DNA of 64,000 nucleotides from Streptomyces sp. MST-110588 (GCF_022695595.1 NZ_CP074380.1:1178001-1242000); one strand, 5' to 3'. Counted from the stretch's first letter, positions 21,986 to 31,897 are shown. Notes: generated from the sequence alone by a model not told the origin. Translations and numbers: made by a program.

Positions 21986-23224
21986 GTGATCGAGCTCGAG
22001 GGGGTTCCCGAGCTGGTCGACCCGGTCATGGTGGCCGCGTTCGAAGGCTGGAACGACGCCGGTGACGCCGCCTCCGCCGCGGTCGCGCACCTGGACCGGG
22101 AGTGGAAGGGCGAGGTCTTCGCCGCGCTGGACGCCGAGGACTACTACGACTTCCAGGTGAACCGGCCGACCGTCTGGCTGGACGGCGGGGTACGGAAGAT
22201 CACCTGGCCCACGACCCGGCTCTCCGTCGTCCGCGTGGGCGGCGAGTCACCCCGTGACCTGGTCCTGGTGCGGGGAATCGAGCCCAGCATGCGCTGGCGG
22301 TCGTTCTGCAACGAGATCCTGGGTTTCGCCCACGAGCTGGGCGTGGAGATGCTGGTGATCCTGGGCTCGCTGCTCGGTGACACCCCGCACACCCGGCCGG
22401 TGCCGGTCAGCGGCGTCACCTCCGACCCGGACCTCGCCCGCACGATGGACCTGGAGGAGACCCGGTACGAAGGCCCCACCGGCATCGTCGGCATCCTCCA
22501 GGAGGCGTGTACCCACGCGGGGGTGCCGGCGGTGAGCCTGTGGGCGGCGGTGCCGCACTACGTCTCCCAGCCGCCCAACCCCAAGGCCACCCTCGCCCTC
22601 CTCAACCGCCTGGAGGACCTGCTCAACCTGCGGATTCCGCTGGGTGAGCTGAGCGAGGACGCCCGCGCCTGGCAGTTGGGCGTGGACCAGCTCGCGGCCG
22701 AGGACAGCGAGGTCGCCGAGTACGTGCAGTCCCTGGAGGAGGCGCGGGACACCGCGGAGCTTCCGGAGGCGTCCGGCGAGGCGATCGCCCGCGAGTTCGA
22801 GCGCTATCTGCGGCGCCGGGACCCGCAGGCCGGGCCGGGCGGCGCGGCCGAGGGGCAGATCGCCGACGGCCGCGACGGCTCGTACCTCCGTGACACCTCC
22901 AGCGGCCGTACGCGGCCTTCCAAGGCGACCTCCAAGGACGCGAAGGACGGCAAGGACGGCAAGGACGGCGGCAGGGACGGCAAGGGGCCGCACGACTCCC
23001 GGGAGTCCCGCGATGCGCGGGACGTCCCGGAAGCGTCCGCCGACGCCGCTGACGGCGGGCCGGAGGGCACGGCGGAACCACAGGAGCAGGCGGCGGAGCC
23101 GAAGGGCACCCGCAAGCCCCGGGGTGCCGCCAGGGAACCGAGGAAGAGCGGCGGCCACCCCCGGGGCAAGGACTCCGGCGGCACCGACGGCTCCGACGGC
23201 CCCCGGGACGCCGCCGAGGAGTGA
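21986..23224 (+). CDS. parJ: PAC2-family ParA-interacting protein ParJ
   Basis: 412 aa from GTG 21986, with AAGGAGG 7 nt upstream. The PAC2 domain (about 1-270) has VMVAAFEGWNDAGDAASAAV, MLVILGSLLGDTPHTRPVP and SLWAAVPHYVSQPPNPKATL. In S. coelicolor the homologous actinobacterial signature protein ParJ (SCO1662) controls ParA polymerisation during sporulation septation. The position after the glycerol operon matches. The C-terminal ~125 residues are a low-complexity, charged tail rich in KDGKDGKDGG and RESRDARD, probably disordered, which seems long for the family. Confidence 0.85.
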   Translation: MIELEGVPELVDPVMVAAFEGWNDAGDAASAAVAHLDREWKGEVFAALDAEDYYDFQVNRPTVWLDGGVRKITWPTTRLSVVRVGGESPRDLVLVRGIEPSMRWRSFCNEILGFAHELGVEMLVILGSLLGDTPHTRPVPVSGVTSDPDLARTMDLEETRYEGPTGIVGILQEACTHAGVPAVSLWAAVPHYVSQPPNPKATLALLNRLEDLLNLRIPLGELSEDARAWQLGVDQLAAEDSEVAEYVQSLEEARDTAELPEASGEAIAREFERYLRRRDPQAGPGGAAEGQIADGRDGSYLRDTSSGRTRPSKATSKDAKDGKDGKDGGRDGKGPHDSRESRDARDVPEASADAADGGPEGTAEPQEQAAEPKGTRKPRGAAREPRKSGGHPRGKDSGGTDGSDGPRDAAEE

Positions 23225-23349
23225 CCCGGCCGAATGGTCTGTCTGCCCCGGGAGGCGTGATCCGGGGCCTCGGCGGGGAGCCCGCGGGCCGGCGCCGTCC
23301 TGCTACTCGCCGCCCCGCCACTCGCCGCCCCGTCGCCCCGTCTACCCGC

Positions 23350-24390
23350 CTACGCGTCGCAGTACTGGGGCACCGACACCGCCGTGTACGTCGTCGTGGG
23401 CAGCGGCGGGTCCACGTCGAAGCGGGCGTTGGGCAGGTAGAGCCGGTCACCGAAGGCCGCCGCCGTGGTGGGTATCTGAAAGCGTGGGTCGGTGATCCTC
23501 GCGACGGCCCGGCCCCGCGTCCCCTGCCGGTCCAGCCGCAGCACGTCCACGGCGTTCTGCCACTGCTGCACCACGTACATCGTCCGGTCCAGCAGGAGCA
23601 GCCCGTCGCCGTTGACCAGCGCGGGGCCGGTGTGTGGCACCTTGCGGGCGTGCCCCGTCCGCGGATCGACCCGGAAGAGCGCCCCGGCCACCGTGTTGAC
23701 CACCAGCAGGGCGCGGCCGTCCGGGGTGCGCTCGATGCCGTTGGCGGTGAAGTCGGGGCCCTGTACCCACTCCCCCGTCAGCGGGAGGGTGACGATCTCC
23801 CCGGGGCCGGGCAGGGCGCCGTCCGGGCCGAGCGGCAGCACGTACAGCCGCGGCGCGTAGGAGTCGGTGAAGTACGCCGCGGTGGGCGTCAGGATCACGT
23901 CGTTGACCATGGTCCGCGCGTCACCGACCGGGTACGTGGCCAGGATCCGGCCGTGGCGCGTACCGACGACCCGCAGTTCGCGGCTGTCGCCGCCGGCGAT
24001 GAACAGCCGCCCGTGCCCGTCCGTCTTGAGCCCCACGGACGCCCGGCCGGTGCCCTCGCTGATGATCTCGCCCCGGCCGCTGACCAGGTTCGCGCGGTAG
24101 ACCGCGCCGTTGGCGAGCGACCCGAAGTAGGCGACCGGGTAGGACGGCTCGATGGTGATGCCCTCGGGCCGGAACCCGTCAGGGAGGTGGATGGTGGTGG
24201 GCCAGGAGCGGGCGGTGGAGCGTGAACGGCCCCCGGCGCCGGAACGGGCCGTGGCCCCGGTCCGGGTGGCGGCGCCGGCCGTTTCGGCGCCGAGCGGTCC
24301 CAGCGCCGCGCCCGCGCCCAGCGCGGCTCCGGCGGCGAGCAGTCTTCGGCGGTTGACGGTACGGGACGGGGCGCAGCGGTCCGTGTCCAT
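23350..24390 (-). CDS. Tat-exported SMP-30/gluconolactonase-like beta-propeller
   Basis: 346 aa. A twin-arginine signal, NRRRLLAAGAALGAGAALG (residues 13-31), indicates export of the folded protein, with cleavage probably near AGAAT. The rest reads as a six-bladed propeller: VAYFGSLANGAVYRANL, LFIAGGDSRELRV, MVNDVILTPTAAYFTDSY, ANGIERTPDGRALLVVN, LVNGDGLLLLDRTMYVVQQ. These repeats fit SMP-30/lactonase and superoxide-dismutase-like propellers. Enzyme activity cannot be judged because the metal ligands are not clear by eye. It converges with parJ and lies beyond the mshC terminator. Confidence 0.82.
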   Translation of the reverse strand: MDTDRCAPSRTVNRRRLLAAGAALGAGAALGPLGAETAGAATRTGATARSGAGGRSRSTARSWPTTIHLPDGFRPEGITIEPSYPVAYFGSLANGAVYRANLVSGRGEIISEGTGRASVGLKTDGHGRLFIAGGDSRELRVVGTRHGRILATYPVGDARTMVNDVILTPTAAYFTDSYAPRLYVLPLGPDGALPGPGEIVTLPLTGEWVQGPDFTANGIERTPDGRALLVVNTVAGALFRVDPRTGHARKVPHTGPALVNGDGLLLLDRTMYVVQQWQNAVDVLRLDRQGTRGRAVARITDPRFQIPTTAAAFGDRLYLPNARFDVDPPLPTTTYTAVSVPQYCDA

Positions 24391-24488
24391 TGCAGGCGTC
24401 CTTCCGACGAGCGGTCAGCCGATCCCTTTACCCCAGCACGCCTGCGCCTCTCGCACACCGCACAACGACACGTCTTCACAAGCGAAAC

Positions 24489-24520
24489 GGGGCGCTCCCA
24501 CACCGTGGAGGGAGCGCCCC
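24489..24520 (-). terminator. Terminator after mshC
   Basis: A perfect 11-bp stem GGGGCGCTCCC with a 10-nt loop lies in the 293-bp space between mshC and the propeller gene. Confidence 0.8.
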
Positions 24521-24583
24521 GCAGGACGGATGCGCAGCCGCAGGCCGCAGCGGCCGACGTCGCCCGGCCACCGTCACCCGGCT

Positions 24584-24647
24584 GCGGTCACCTGGCCGAA
24601 GCCGTACGTCCACGACCGCGGTCGCCCGGCCGAAGCCGTACGCCTAC
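24584..24647. repeat. Two 30-bp direct repeats after mshC
   Basis: 24584-24613 and 24618-24647 share GGCCGAAGCCGTACG and most flanking bases (about 25 of 30). Further degenerate CGGCCGACGTCGCCCGGCC units lie just upstream. They follow the mshC stop codon closely and are non-coding. Confidence 0.6.
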
Positions 24648-24683
24648 GGTCACGGTTGGCCGCCGCAGCCGTACGGCCGAAGC

Positions 24684-25913
24684 TCACAGCGCCACGCCGA
24701 GCAGCGCGTCCACCGCCCGGGAGACCAGGCCCGGCGCCCCCTCGTCCGTACCGCCGCCGGCCTGCTGCGCCGCGGCCCAGCGGTCGACCGCGGCGAGCGC
24801 GGAGGGCGAGTCCAGGTCGTCGGCCAGCGCCGCGCGGATCTCCTCCAGGAGGGCGTCGGCGGACGGGCCGTCGGGCCGGGAGACCGCGGCCCGCCAGCGG
24901 GCGAGCCGCTCGACCGCCTCCTCCAGCACCGCGTCGGTCCACTCCCAGTCGGCGCGGTAGTGGTGGGCGAGCAGGGCCAGGCGGATGGCGGCCGGGTCGG
25001 TGCCGTCGTGGCGCACCTTGGAGACGAAGACGAGGTTGCCCTTGGACTTGGACATCTTCTCGCCGTTCAGGGCGACCATCCCGGCGTGCACGTACGCCTT
25101 GGCGAAGGGGTGTTCGCCGGTGAGGGCCTGGGCGTGCGAGGCACCCATCTCGTGGTGCGGGAAGGCCAGGTCGGAGCCGCCGCCCTGCACGTCGAAGCCC
25201 ATGCCCAGGTGTTCCAGGGCGATGGCGACGCACTCGATGTGCCAGCCGGGCCGGCCCCGGCCCAGCGTGCCGCCGTCCCAGCTCGGCTCGCCGTCGCGGG
25301 CGGCCATCCACAGCATCGGGTCGAGGGGGTTCTTCTTGCCCGGCCGCTCCGGGTCGCCGCCGCGCTCGGCGGACAGCAGCCGCATCGCCTCCGCGTCCAG
25401 GTGCGAGACCTCGCCGAAGTGGGGGTCGGACTCGACGGAGAAGTAGACGTCGCCGTCAAGTTCGTACGCCGCGCCCGCGTCCCGCAGCCGCTCCACCAGC
25501 GGCACGATCCCGGGTATGGCTTCGACGGCGCCGACGTACTGGCGCGGCGGGAGCATCCGCAGGGCGGTCATGTCCTCGCGGAAGAGGGCGGTTTCGCGTT
25601 CGGCGAGTGCCGTCCAGTCGTCCCCCGTGTCGTTGGCCCGCTTCAGGAGGGGGTCGTCGACGTCGGTGACGTTCTGCACGTAGTGCACCTGGCGCTTCGT
25701 GTCGAGCCACACGCGCTGAACCAGGTCGAACGCGTTGTAGGTCGCCGCGTGCCCCATATGGGTCGCGTCGTACGGCGTGATGCCGCAGACGTAGATGCGG
25801 GCGACGGGACCGGGGGCGAGGGTCACCCGTCCGCCGGTCGCGGTGTCGTGGATCCTCAGATCGCGGCCCTGGCCAGGCAGGGCGGGGACCTCAGAAGCGG
25901 GCCATGCATGCAT
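24684..25913 (-). CDS. mshC: Cysteine:glucosaminyl-inositol ligase of mycothiol synthesis
   Basis: 409 aa. MshC joins cysteine to glucosaminyl-inositol using ATP, the third step to mycothiol, the main thiol of actinobacteria. It resembles cysteinyl-tRNA synthetase but lacks the tRNA-binding end. Motifs: [14 protein letters not shown] with zinc ligand Cys43 and the HIGH-like HMGH (52-55), [14 protein letters not shown] (Cys228), [12 protein letters not shown] and KMSKS (286-290). The start [19 protein letters not shown] is typical; no clear ribosome site precedes it (several overlapping ATGs in GCATGCATGCATGG). Confidence 0.96.
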   Translation of the reverse strand: MHAWPASEVPALPGQGRDLRIHDTATGGRVTLAPGPVARIYVCGITPYDATHMGHAATYNAFDLVQRVWLDTKRQVHYVQNVTDVDDPLLKRANDTGDDWTALAERETALFREDMTALRMLPPRQYVGAVEAIPGIVPLVERLRDAGAAYELDGDVYFSVESDPHFGEVSHLDAEAMRLLSAERGGDPERPGKKNPLDPMLWMAARDGEPSWDGGTLGRGRPGWHIECVAIALEHLGMGFDVQGGGSDLAFPHHEMGASHAQALTGEHPFAKAYVHAGMVALNGEKMSKSKGNLVFVSKVRHDGTDPAAIRLALLAHHYRADWEWTDAVLEEAVERLARWRAAVSRPDGPSADALLEEIRAALADDLDSPSALAAVDRWAAAQQAGGGTDEGAPGLVSRAVDALLGVAL

Positions 25914-26047
25914 GCCATGAGCCTAACCGGATGCATGTTCCGTATACGAACCGGATCGGGGATCTTGGCCGAAGAGACGGTCTTGCGCTGCTCGTAGGAG
26001 AGGTGTAAACGGCCGTTCCGATGCGGTCAGCCGTCACGGACGGTGGA

Positions 26048-26959
26048 TCACACAGGGGGCCAGGGGATCGGCGGCCAGTCGCCGCCGGGCACCGGGTGGG
26101 TGCCGGTCCGTATCAGGCCGGCGACCCGCTCCCGCAGCGCGTCCAGCTCGGCCGCGGTGATCAGCTCGGCCAATCGGGCGGCGAGCGGCGCCCCGGCCGC
26201 CAGCTCCCGCGCCAGATGCCCCAGCACCTCCACGGCCTCCGAGGTCAGCGGCTCGCCCGCCCACCCCCACAGGAGCGTCCGCAGCTTGTCCTCGGCGTTG
26301 AAGGTGACGCCGTGGTCGATGGCGAAGAGCCGGCCGTCGGCGGTGGGCAGCAGGTGGCCGCCCTTGCGGTCACCGTTGTTGATCACCGCGTCGAGGACCG
26401 CCAGCCGCCGCAGCCGGGCGTCGTCGGCGTGCACGAGCAGCGCCGTACGGCCCTGGCCGACCTCGGCGAAACCGACCGCCTTCCAGCCGGGGGCGGGCTC
26501 CTCCTCGTCGGTCAGCGCCAGCAGCTCGGCGCCCTCGCCCGGGGGCGCGGCCTCGATCCACTCCTGGACCATGCCCTGCCCGTACGGGCCGTCCCGCAGC
26601 ACCGTCGTGGGGATCAGCCCCCAGCCGGTGGCCCGGGAGACCTCGTACGCGGCGACCTCCCGCTGGGCCAGGGTGCCGTCGGGGAAGTCCCACAGGGGGC
26701 GCTCGCCGGCGACCGGCTTGTAGACGCAAGGGCCCGAGGCGCCCTCATGGGCGACCGTGCAGTACAGCACGGCGTTGGACGCCTCGCGCACCTGGCCGCG
26801 CACCGTCAGCTCGCCGTGCGCCAGCAGCTCGGCGGACAGCCCGCCGGCACCGTCGGAAAGGCTGCCGGCCGGCTGCTGCGCGGCCCGCTCCGTGGTCTGA
26901 TCCGCTGTTTGGCCGGTGGCCTGGTCGGTGGCCTGGTCGGTGGCCTGGTCGGTGGACAT
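26048..26959 (-). CDS. SCO1664-family protein (PI3/PI4-kinase-like fold)
   Basis: 303 aa if started at ATG 26959, whose A is also the last base of the upstream TGA (TGATG), so translation is probably coupled; an alternative ATG at 26995 would overlap more. Conserved features: VYKPVAGERPLWDFPDGTLAQREVAAYEVS, VLDAVINNGDRKGGHLL and LFAIDHGVTFN. These resemble the lipid/protein-kinase catalytic loop (NxDxxxxN-like) and metal loop (xDHG) of the PI3/4-kinase fold. The family is named after an S. coelicolor protein and commonly lies beside mshC and DUF3090. No substrate is known to me. Confidence 0.85.
   Translation of the reverse strand: MSTDQATDQATDQATGQTADQTTERAAQQPAGSLSDGAGGLSAELLAHGELTVRGQVREASNAVLYCTVAHEGASGPCVYKPVAGERPLWDFPDGTLAQREVAAYEVSRATGWGLIPTTVLRDGPYGQGMVQEWIEAAPPGEGAELLALTDEEEPAPGWKAVGFAEVGQGRTALLVHADDARLRRLAVLDAVINNGDRKGGHLLPTADGRLFAIDHGVTFNAEDKLRTLLWGWAGEPLTSEAVEVLGHLARELAAGAPLAARLAELITAAELDALRERVAGLIRTGTHPVPGGDWPPIPWPPV
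26915..26950. repeat. Three 12-bp tandem repeats in coding sequence
   Basis: Perfect copies of GGTGGCCTGGTC encode repeated Thr-Asp-Gln-Ala at residues 4-15 of the SCO1664-family protein. Because the unit is a multiple of three, copy-number changes would only lengthen or shorten the tail. Confidence 0.85.
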
Positions 26960-27549
26960 CACGCGTCCCGGCGGTATCCGTTCTGGCGCGGACATACGTG
27001 TCCCTCCGGGTCGAGCGGCAGGCTGCACAGCGGGCACGGCGGGCGGCCGGCGTTGACGACTTCCAGGGCCCGCTTGGCGAACGCCCTGGCCATGGTGCCG
27101 GTGAGGCGGACCCGCAGCATCGGCGGGCCGTTCTCGTCGTCCTGGAGGAGCCGTTCCTCGGCCTCGGCGAGGTCCTCGTCCGTATCGGCGTCCAGTTCGA
27201 CCAGCGCCTGGGCCTCGACGATCATGCGCTGCTCCTCGCCGTCCCAGGCGAGTGCCATCGTGCCGACCCGGAACTCCTCCTCGACCGGGGACTCCAGCGG
27301 CGCGGTGTCGGACAGTTCGGTGGGGGCGACGGCCGGGACGGGCGCGTTGCCGCCGCTGCGGCGCACCACCTCGTCCAGCAGCTCGTCGATGCGCTCGGCG
27401 AGCGCCGCGACCTGGGTCTTCTCCAGCGCGACGCTCGTCGTGCGACCGGAGGCGGTGGCCTGAAGGAAGAAGCTGCGACGGCCAGGCAACCCGACCGTAC
27501 CGGCCACGAAGCGGTCCGGCGCGTCGTAAAAGAACACCTGACGGGACAA
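26959..27549 (-). CDS. DUF3090 family protein
   Basis: 196 aa from a TTG at 27549 with GGAG upstream, chosen because the family begins (M)SRQVFxYDxPxRFVAGTVG. Other features are RRSFFLQATASGRTTSVALEK, acidic segments in the middle and a C-terminal zinc-ribbon-like CPLCSLPLDPEGHVC with Cys pairs. Function is unknown; the gene is nearly always next to the SCO1664-family gene and a histidine phosphatase in actinobacteria, and here overlaps the former by one base. A 173-bp CTGC-rich spacer separates it from the phosphatase gene. Confidence 0.88.
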   Translation of the reverse strand: MSRQVFFYDAPDRFVAGTVGLPGRRSFFLQATASGRTTSVALEKTQVAALAERIDELLDEVVRRSGGNAPVPAVAPTELSDTAPLESPVEEEFRVGTMALAWDGEEQRMIVEAQALVELDADTDEDLAEAEERLLQDDENGPPMLRVRLTGTMARAFAKRALEVVNAGRPPCPLCSLPLDPEGHVCPRQNGYRRDA

Positions 27550-27722
27550 CGTCCTGCTCCGTTTGCTCGACTGCGGGGTCACTGCGGGGATTGCTGTTGC
27601 AAAGACTGCTACTGCCTGCTACTGCGGGAACTGCTGCGGTCGCTGCGGCTCCTGCGAATGGTGCGCGGACCGCAGGGGGCGTGACGGGCAGCGCCGTCGC
27701 ACCACCCTACTGCGCCCGCTGA

Positions 27723-28421
27723 TCACGGTGCTCCCGCGCCACCGCCGACGGCCGCGTCGCGTGCGTCGGCCGCCGAGCTCCCGTCCTCGCGGGGCGCCAG
27801 GCCGGCGAAGTCGCCGGTGTCCCCGAGCCGCAGGAGATAGGGCCGCAGTCTGGTGTAACGGATCGCGGTGAGCGAGCAGGGCTCGACCGAGATCCGCTGG
27901 AAGTGGTCCAGGTGCAGCCCCAGGGCGTCGGCGACCAGCGACTTGATGACATCGCCGTGCGAGCAGATCACGTACACCGCCTCGGCGCCGTGCTCCTCCT
28001 CGATCCGGGCGTTCCAGTCGCGTACCGCGTCCACGGCCCGGGCCTGCATGCCCCGCATCGACTCGCCCCCGGGGAAGGCCGCCGCGGACGGATGCTGCTG
28101 GACGACCTCCATCAGCGGCTCGTCGTTCAGTTCGGTGAGCTTGCGGCCCGACCACAGACCGTAGTCGCACTCGTTGACGCGTTCCTCGATGTGCAGCGGC
28201 AGGCCCGGCCGGGAGTCCAGGAGCGGGCGGACCGTCTCCCGGCAGCGCTCCAGCGGGCTGCTGACCACGGCGGCCAGCGGCAGTTCCGCCAGCCGGCCGG
28301 GCAGCGCCCCGGCCTGGGTCAGGCCCCGCTCGTCGAGCGCCACATTGGGCATCCGGCCCGCCAGCAGGCCGGAGGTGTTCGCGGTGGAGCGGCCGTGCCG
28401 CACCAGGATCAGCGTGGGCAT
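27723..28421 (-). CDS. Histidine phosphatase (phosphoglycerate-mutase-like)
   Basis: 232 aa from ATG 28421. Motif LILVRHGRSTAN places the phospho-accepting His at residue 9; further active-site parts are SSPLERCRET, NECDYGLWSGRKLTEL and the second catalytic His in YVICSHGDVIKSL. The family removes phosphate from small metabolites or proteins; the substrate is unknown. It belongs to the conserved block with DUF3090, the SCO1664 family and mshC, which hints at a shared process around mycothiol. It is divergent from corA. Confidence 0.92.
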   Translation of the reverse strand: MPTLILVRHGRSTANTSGLLAGRMPNVALDERGLTQAGALPGRLAELPLAAVVSSPLERCRETVRPLLDSRPGLPLHIEERVNECDYGLWSGRKLTELNDEPLMEVVQQHPSAAAFPGGESMRGMQARAVDAVRDWNARIEEEHGAEAVYVICSHGDVIKSLVADALGLHLDHFQRISVEPCSLTAIRYTRLRPYLLRLGDTGDFAGLAPREDGSSAADARDAAVGGGAGAP

Positions 28422-28518
28422 GGCTGCCACCCTACGTGTCCGGTACGCGTTCCCGGCGCCCGGATCCCCCGGCCCCGGCCGCACGCATTCCTGGCACGAG
28501 CCGGGGCAGCGGGTGAGA

Positions 28519-29531
28519 ATGCGCAATGTGATCGTGGACTGTGCCATCTACCGCGACGGCCGCCGCACGGAGGGGCCGCACAACTTCTCGGCAGCGCTCC
28601 GCGAGGCGCGCGCGGAGGGCCACTCCTTCCTGTGGCTCGGTATGCACGAGCCGACGCGGGAGGAGTTCGACCGGGTCAGCAGCGAGTTCGGGCTGCACCC
28701 ACTGGCGGTGGAGGACGCCCTGAAGGCCCACCAGCGGCCGAAGCTGGAGGTGTACGACGACTCGCTGTTCATGGTGCTCAAGCCCATCAGTTACGACGAC
28801 GCGGCGGAGACCGTCACCGCCACCGAGCTGATGCTCTTCCTCGGCGACTCCTTCGTCGTCACGGTCCGGCACGGCGACGCCAGCCCGCTCACCGCCGTAC
28901 GACAGCGCCTGGAGCACGAGCCGGAGGTGCTGCGGCACGGCCCGACGGCGGTGCTGTACGCGGTCAGCGACGCGGTCGTGGACCACTACATCGAGGTGGC
29001 CGCCGAACTCCAGGTGGACCTGGAGGAGTTGGAGACGGACGTGTTCGCCCCGGACCGCACGGACAGCAGGAACACCGCCGCCGAGATCTACGCCTTCAAG
29101 CGCGAGGTGCTGGCGTTCAGGCGGGCCACCGGGCCGCTGGTCGAGCCGATGGCGCGGCTGCAGAGCGCGGGGTGCCGTTCGTGCACGACCAGGCCCGGCC
29201 GTTCTTCCGGGACGTGGGTGATCACCTGGCGCGGGCGAACGACTCGGTGGAGGGGCTGGACCGGCTGCTCTCGGACATTCTCTCCGCCCACCTGGCGCAG
29301 ATGGGGGTGCGCCAGAACGACGACATGCGCAAGATCTCCGCGTGGGCGGCGCTGGCGGCCGTACCGACGCTGATCGCCGGGGTCTACGGCATGAACTTCG
29401 AGAACATGCCGGAGCTGAAATGGCACTACGGCTATTTCGCGGTGCTGCTGGCGATGGTGGCCATCGAACTGGGGCTGTACCGGCTCTTCAAACGGCGGGG
29501 TGGCTGTGAAGGTGCGGCTGTGAAGCCGTAG
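28519..29531 (+). pseudogene. corA: CorA-family Mg/Co transporter, apparent frameshift
   Basis: From ATG 28519 the frame encodes MRNVIVDCAIYRDG, FGLHPLAVEDAL, QRPKLEVYDDSLFMVLKP and the cytoplasmic funnel to about residue 218 (VEPMARLQSA). The next frame continues GVPFVHDQARPFFRDVGDHL, then two membrane helices with the gating motif GVYGMNFENMPE. Adding one G to the run at 29169-29172 would join them into about 337 aa. All domains are intact on both sides, so error or very recent loss is likely. The family forms pentameric Mg2+ channels. Confidence 0.87.
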
Positions 29532-29651
29532 CTGTGAAGGCTGGCCCGCTCGGGGTACGTGGCGGTTGAGGGCGGGCCATGGGGTACGCGTACGGCCTTC
29601 GATGCGCGCCCGACGCCGGCCGGCCTTACCCGCGCACTCCCCCTGCGGCCG

Positions 29652-30440
29652 TTACGCGAACTCCGCCGCCGATGTGGCCGGTCCGCCCAGCGCGTCCCGC
29701 CGTTGGGGCATCCGCAGTGTGACCAGCCGCCGCCAGCCGCCCAGCCGTTCGTAGACGTACATCGCGCGGATGCCGGCGGCGAGCACGGCGGACTTGGCGC
29801 GCGACCAGCCCAGGATCCGGCCCATCCGTTCCATCACGGCCAGACTCACGTCCCGGTAGACCTCGATCTCCACGAGCGCGCTCTCGCGCAGCGCGCCGCG
29901 TATCAGCGGACCGTGCCCCTGCGCGGACAGCCGCAGCAGTTCCTCGTGGCAGTAGGCGAGGTGGTTCTCCTCGTCCTGGGCGATCATCCGGATCGCCCTT
30001 CCCAGCTCGGGGTGGTCGCCGAAGTGGGCCTTGAGCATCCCCATCTGGGCGGCGGCCCGCTGCTCGGTGACCCGGCTGTGGGCGAGGTAGAGGACGATGT
30101 CCCGCTCGGTGAGCGGTTCGTCGCGGCGGAGTTTGTCGTGTGCCAGGCCGATGCCCCGGCGCTCCAGGAGCAGGGTGTAGTCGGTCGCTTCGGGGACCTC
30201 TGTCTCCTCCAGGCCGCGCTTGCGCAGCAGCGCGCGGAATATGCGGCCGTGCTTGTCCTCGTCGGCGCCGTGCCGTGCCACTTTGGGGGCCAGCGCGCGC
30301 TGGGACTCCGGCACCAGCGCGGCGATCCGGCCGTTCTCCCATCCGCCCTGTGCCTCGCCGCTGGCGGCGATGGAGCAGAAGAGCCGGTAGGACTCGTCAT
30401 GTCCGACGATCTCCTGGAAGAGACCTCTGGCTGAGAGCAT
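29652..30440 (-). CDS. Ferritin-like diiron/rubrerythrin-fold protein
   Basis: 262 aa from ATG 30440 behind GAGGTG. Two carboxylate-His motifs typical of ferritin-like four-helix bundles are visible: ADEDKHGRIF and AQDEENHLAYCHEE, with further Glu in ALVEIEVYRDVSL. The family includes iron-oxidising and oxygen-activating proteins; the reaction here is unknown. It is a single gene facing corA; the 280-bp region upstream (30441-30720) includes an A-rich stretch near 30515-30535 that may hold the promoter. Confidence 0.82.
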   Translation of the reverse strand: MLSARGLFQEIVGHDESYRLFCSIAASGEAQGGWENGRIAALVPESQRALAPKVARHGADEDKHGRIFRALLRKRGLEETEVPEATDYTLLLERRGIGLAHDKLRRDEPLTERDIVLYLAHSRVTEQRAAAQMGMLKAHFGDHPELGRAIRMIAQDEENHLAYCHEELLRLSAQGHGPLIRGALRESALVEIEVYRDVSLAVMERMGRILGWSRAKSAVLAAGIRAMYVYERLGGWRRLVTLRMPQRRDALGGPATSAAEFA

Positions 30441-30720
30441 CCGCGCCACCTCACTTCCACACCCACACAGCCGCACCGATACAGCCATACGGAGACGGCC
30501 GCACCGAACAGCCGCAAAGAAAAAGTAAAGTGCGAGGGGGCGCCGAGGGCAACCGCTGGGTCGGCCAACTCCCTCGAACGGATGACGTACGGGCGTGCGT
30601 GGTACGTAACCCCATGGGCGGCCGGGGCGTTGTGCTGGACGACGGCCGTGGCGGGGAGACCCCCGAGCCCCCACCACGGCCGGAGACTTCGCCCGCCCGC
30701 GGCCCGTACGGCAGCCTGTA

Positions 30721-31770
30721 TCACGCCAGACCGGCGCGCTCCAGGGCCTCGGTGCCGGCGCGCAGCGAGGCGAGCCGGTCCTCCAGCGTGAGCCCCGCGG
30801 GGGCCAGCGTCAGCGTGTTGACGCCGGCCGCCGCGTACGCCTGCATCCGCTCCGCGATCCGCTCGACCGGGCCCAGCAGGGTGGTGGAGTCGATCAGCTC
30901 GTGCGGGATCGCGGCAGCCGCGCCCTGCTTGTCGCCGGACAGGTACTTGTCCTGGATCTCGGCGGCTTCCTTCTCGTACCCCATGCGCCGCGCGAGCTGG
31001 TTGTAGAAGTTCTGCTTGCGGCTGCCCATACCGCCGACGTACAGGGCCGTGTACGGACGGAACATGTCGGCCAGCGCGCGCACGTCCTCCCCGACGGCCA
31101 GCGGCAGCGTCGGACAGACGTCGAAGCCGTCCATGGTCTTCCCGGCCTTCTCCCGGCCCGCCCGGATGTGGCGGACCGCCGTCTCCTCCAGGTGGTCGGC
31201 GGAGGGGAAGATCAGCAGCGCGCCGTCCGCGATCTCACCGGTCTGCTCCAGGTTCTTGGGGCCGATCGCGGCAATGTAGAGCGGGATGTGTTCGCGCTGG
31301 GGGTGAACAGTGAGCTTCAGCGGCTTGCCGGGACCGTCGGGCAGCGGCAGCGTCCAGTGCTGCCCCTGGTAGGACAGCCGCTCGCGGGTCATCGCCCGGC
31401 GGACGATCTCCACGTACTCACGGGTCCTGGCCAGCGGCTTGTCGAACTTCACGCCGTACCAGCCCTCGGACACCTGCGGCCCCGAGACGCCCAGGCCCAG
31501 CCGGAAGCGCCCGCCGGAGAGCGAGTCCAGGGTGGCCGCGGTCATCGCGGTCATCGCCGGCGTACGGGCCGGGATCTGGAAGATCGCCGAGCCGACGTCG
31601 ATCCGCTCGGTGTGCGCGGCGACCCACGAAAGCACGGTCGCGGCGTCGGAGCCGTACGCCTCCGCGGCCCAGCAGACCGCGTAGCCGAGCCGGTCCGCCT
31701 CCTTCGCCACCGCGAGGTTGTCCGCGTCCATGCCGGCACCCCAGTAGCCGAGATTGATCCCGAGCCTCAT
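30721..31770 (-). CDS. LLM-class F420-dependent oxidoreductase
   Basis: 349 aa luciferase-like TIM barrel: MRLGINLGYWGAGMD, ADRLGYAVCWAAEAYGSD, IFQIPARTPAMTAMTAATLD, GGRFRLGLGVSGPQVSEGWYG, PLYIAAIGPKNLEQTGEIADG. This pattern is that of actinobacterial F420 reductases that act on varied small substrates by hydride transfer. The ATG at 31770 is 127 bp from the divergent aldo/keto reductase start, so the two may share control. The substrate cannot be predicted. Confidence 0.9.
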   Translation of the reverse strand: MRLGINLGYWGAGMDADNLAVAKEADRLGYAVCWAAEAYGSDAATVLSWVAAHTERIDVGSAIFQIPARTPAMTAMTAATLDSLSGGRFRLGLGVSGPQVSEGWYGVKFDKPLARTREYVEIVRRAMTRERLSYQGQHWTLPLPDGPGKPLKLTVHPQREHIPLYIAAIGPKNLEQTGEIADGALLIFPSADHLEETAVRHIRAGREKAGKTMDGFDVCPTLPLAVGEDVRALADMFRPYTALYVGGMGSRKQNFYNQLARRMGYEKEAAEIQDKYLSGDKQGAAAAIPHELIDSTTLLGPVERIAERMQAYAAAGVNTLTLAPAGLTLEDRLASLRAGTEALERAGLA

Positions 31771-31897
31771 GCCGCTCCCCTTACCGATCAGTAACGTCGC
31801 TGTCGCGGGGACTCTAGCGCGCGAGGTCGCGGGGCGTCACCGTCAAGTTGTCCACAGGCACCCTTCGCCCGGTGGCCCGGCCACTAATCTCGGGCGC

